Shown: positions 4,984-6,764 of the stretch, piece after piece
How positions within the stretch are numbered: position 1 is the first letter of the stretch
Layout: each line of letters begins with the position of its first letter
Assembly (NCBI GenBank): GCA_964453035.1
Contig: CAYVOX010000159.1
Span: 1-6,764, forward strand
From: CAYVOX01 sp964453035
Lineage (GTDB): Bacteria > Chloroflexota > Anaerolineae > Anaerolineales > Anaerolineaceae
DNA length: 6,764 nucleotides
Direction: 5' to 3'
The notes under the pieces: generated by a model
What the model was told of the DNA's origin: nothing
The model's database searches: none
Seen by the model: the letters and a program-made list of their open reading frames with translations, nothing else
Program-made: the position numbers and the translations under genes

Positions 4984-6764
4984 ATGCCGAAGATCATCGG
5001 TATTGACCTGGGAACCACCTTTTCAAAAATCGCCGTCTGGAATGACACCCGCCGGGCGCCTGTGGTTATCCCGAATCAATTCGGCAACTGGCTCACCCCA
5101 TCGGTGGTCGGCTTTGACCAGGCCGGACAGGTTCTCATCGGTGAGGCTGTTGACAAGAACCACATCAATTTTGAGGACTCGGTCGCGTCTATCGCTCGCC
5201 AGATGGGCACCGACTTTCACGTCATCCAGCACGGCCAACTCTATAAACCTCAGGTCATTTCCGCGTTCATCCTGCGCTATCTCAAACAATGCGCCGAAGC
5301 CTACCTGGGCGAACCCGTATTCGACGCATTCATCACCTGCCCGGTTTATTACACAGAAGTTCAGCGCAAGGCCTTGCGCGAGGCCGGCGCCATTGCCGGG
5401 CTGAACGTTCACCAGATCATCAACAGCTCCACCGCGGCTGCAATTGCTCTAAAACTTGTTAAAAGCGCCCAAGTGCAAGATAAAATCTTCGTGGTCTGCG
5501 ACCTGGGCGGCGGCACTTTCAACCTGTGTGTGGCTGAATTTGATTATGGAATTGTTATTCAAGGCTCCGGCGGCGACCCGCGCCTGGGTGGGCTGGATAT
5601 GGACGAGGCTGTGATGACTTGGGCTCTGCGCCAGATTCGCCAGCAGTACGGCGCAGACCTGAGCAGCAATGAGGCCGTGCGTCACCGTTTGAAACTGGCG
5701 GCTGTAGATCTCAAAAAGGCGCTGGTTGTTTCAGAGACCGCCTCGCTCAATGTGCCTTACTTGGCGATGGTTGACGGTCATGTGCTCAGCCCGGATTTGA
5801 AGATCACCCGCGCGCAGTTCGAAGCGCTCATCGCGCCTTTGCTGGAACGGATGAAGCGCTGCATCGAAGAAACCATGGCGAGCGTCTATGAGACTAACGC
5901 GGTGGATTGGAAAGACATCGATGGTTGCCTGCTGGTGGGCGGTTGTTCCCGCTTGCCGGCGTTTCGAAGGTTGCTGCGAGAGGTATTCGCGCAGCACTGC
6001 CCGGGTAAACAGATAGAATTTCACTCGGATGTGAACCCTGACGAGGCAGCAGTGATGGGCGCAGCCATCCTGGGCACCCAATTCGCGCCCATCGGTATTC
6101 CGCCTGATCGCGATGAGCACGAAAAACTTGAAGCGCAGGGACATAACCTGACTTTCAATGAAACCTACCCGGATATCGGCCTTTACAATGCGACCAGCCA
6201 CACGCTCGGCATTGCCATCGAAGGCGTCAAATTCCACCGCCTGATCCATAAATATTCTCCCTTGCCTGTTTCTGTGACTCGGCAAGGATTTACAAACGCC
6301 GGGAATGCGATTGAAATCCGGCTGGAGCTTTTCCAGGGTGAAAATGATTTTGTGGCCGCCAACACCAAAATCGGCGAGGTCAAAATCGAAGGCCTCAAGC
6401 CGCTGCCCAGGGGTGAGCTTTCGCTCGAGGTAGAATTTATCATTGATCTCAACGGAATCATCGAAACCGTTTGCACAGACACGCGAACTGGTGAAGATTA
6501 CCCCTGCAGCATCATTTACACCAATTCCACCATGAGCCAGGAAGAAGTCAGAAAATGGCAGGTAGAATTACAGGCGCGCAAGCCAGATGCGGTCCATGAA
6601 AGCATACGACCTCATGTCAGCGTAAAGCCAATCTCTGAAGTCAAAGCAAAACCAAAACCTGTCCCCGTCGAGCCGCTCGTAGCACCGCAATTACCCCTTG
6701 AATCCATTCCCGCCTACTACTTTGCGCTGCTTATAAGCCTGCTTGAGGCTACCTTTGTCCGGCA
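4984..6764 (+). CDS. Hsp70 paralogue with degenerate ATPase site, 3'-partial
   Basis: The frame is open from ATG 4984 to the window edge (593 codons visible, no stop). The N-terminus PKIIGIDLGTT and blocks such as ISAFILRYLKQCAEA, GGDPRLGGLDMDEAVM and VNPDEAAVMGAA show it is a close paralogue of the preceding Hsp70. Nucleotide-contact residues D8, T11, T12 and DLGGGT (173-178) remain. However, the catalytic lysine position is A71 (IARQMG), the NEPT glutamate and proline are S148 and S149 (INSST), and the last Asp of DLGGGTFD is N180. The interdomain linker is GLYNAT, with N402 where DnaK has a conserved Asp. The substrate domain (about 404-516) is well kept. A Lys/Pro-rich tether (about 533-575) leads into the start of a C-terminal module (IPAYYFALL) matching that of the first Hsp70. 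It probably binds nucleotide but hydrolyses it poorly or not at all (inference), acting as a partner or holdase. Steady reading and a clean ribosome site argue against a pseudogene. Confidence 0.92.
   Translation, partial: MPKIIGIDLGTTFSKIAVWNDTRRAPVVIPNQFGNWLTPSVVGFDQAGQVLIGEAVDKNHINFEDSVASIARQMGTDFHVIQHGQLYKPQVISAFILRYLKQCAEAYLGEPVFDAFITCPVYYTEVQRKALREAGAIAGLNVHQIINSSTAAAIALKLVKSAQVQDKIFVVCDLGGGTFNLCVAEFDYGIVIQGSGGDPRLGGLDMDEAVMTWALRQIRQQYGADLSSNEAVRHRLKLAAVDLKKALVVSETASLNVPYLAMVDGHVLSPDLKITRAQFEALIAPLLERMKRCIEETMASVYETNAVDWKDIDGCLLVGGCSRLPAFRRLLREVFAQHCPGKQIEFHSDVNPDEAAVMGAAILGTQFAPIGIPPDRDEHEKLEAQGHNLTFNETYPDIGLYNATSHTLGIAIEGVKFHRLIHKYSPLPVSVTRQGFTNAGNAIEIRLELFQGENDFVAANTKIGEVKIEGLKPLPRGELSLEVEFIIDLNGIIETVCTDTRTGEDYPCSIIYTNSTMSQEEVRKWQVELQARKPDAVHESIRPHVSVKPISEVKAKPKPVPVEPLVAPQLPLESIPAYYFALLISLLEATFVR
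5569..5617 (+). repeat. Conserved DNA block shared by the two hsp70 genes, copy 2
   Basis: Partner of 3611-3659, in the same place of the ATPase domain (after the DLGGGTF motif). Nearby coding sequence of the two paralogues has drifted much more at the DNA level. Confidence 0.7.

Noticed and set aside
5003..5404. Short plus- and minus-strand frames inside the second hsp70
   Set aside because: They overlap a clear Hsp70 reading frame, encode Ser/Arg-rich or low-complexity peptides and have no supported starts.
4984..6764. The second hsp70 as a decaying pseudogene
   Set aside because: There is no stop or frameshift in 593 codons, a good ribosome site is present, the substrate domain is conserved and changes are concentrated at catalytic positions. 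The unseen 3' end leaves some doubt.

Overview
The window is a single plus-strand gene cluster with no tRNA, rRNA, CRISPR or insertion sequence. It holds, in order: a TPR repeat protein (its start lies before the window), a small J-domain-like protein, a GrpE-like nucleotide exchange factor, a full-length Hsp70, and a second Hsp70 that runs off the right edge. Gaps between genes are 4, 73 (or 4, depending on the grpE start), 67 and 17 bases, so one transcript is likely. No promoter, CIRCE-like inverted repeat or terminator is visible in these gaps; both ends of the operon lie outside the window.

Organism: a moderately GC-rich bacterium. Both Hsp70s lack the roughly 24-residue insert in subdomain IB that Gram-negative DnaKs carry after the catalytic lysine region, so they look like the monoderm/Gram-positive type. 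Together with the presence of accessory hsp70 clusters, this makes Chloroflexota (Anaerolineae-like) my best guess, held loosely.

This is not the standard dnaK operon. The J-like protein keeps the frame of a J domain but has HKR where HPD should be. The first Hsp70 keeps the ATPase residues (D8, T11/T12, K72, E149, D174, D181). The second, its obvious paralogue, has lost three of them: the catalytic lysine is A71, the NEPT glutamate is S148 and the last aspartate of DLGGGTFD is N180. Both Hsp70s carry an extended connector before the interdomain linker, an altered linker, and a lid broken by a Pro-rich tether. The TPR protein is built from 87-88 residue units, with a 525-bp double unit duplicated in tandem.

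Inference: the genes encode a dedicated cytosolic chaperone machine in which an active Hsp70 works with a non-hydrolysing Hsp70 partner, a non-canonical J-like regulator, its own exchange factor and a TPR scaffold or client adaptor. The nearest conceptual parallels are eukaryotic: Ssz1/Zuo1 with Ssb, Hsp110 with Hsp70, and the HPD-less Pam16. These are analogies, not homology claims.
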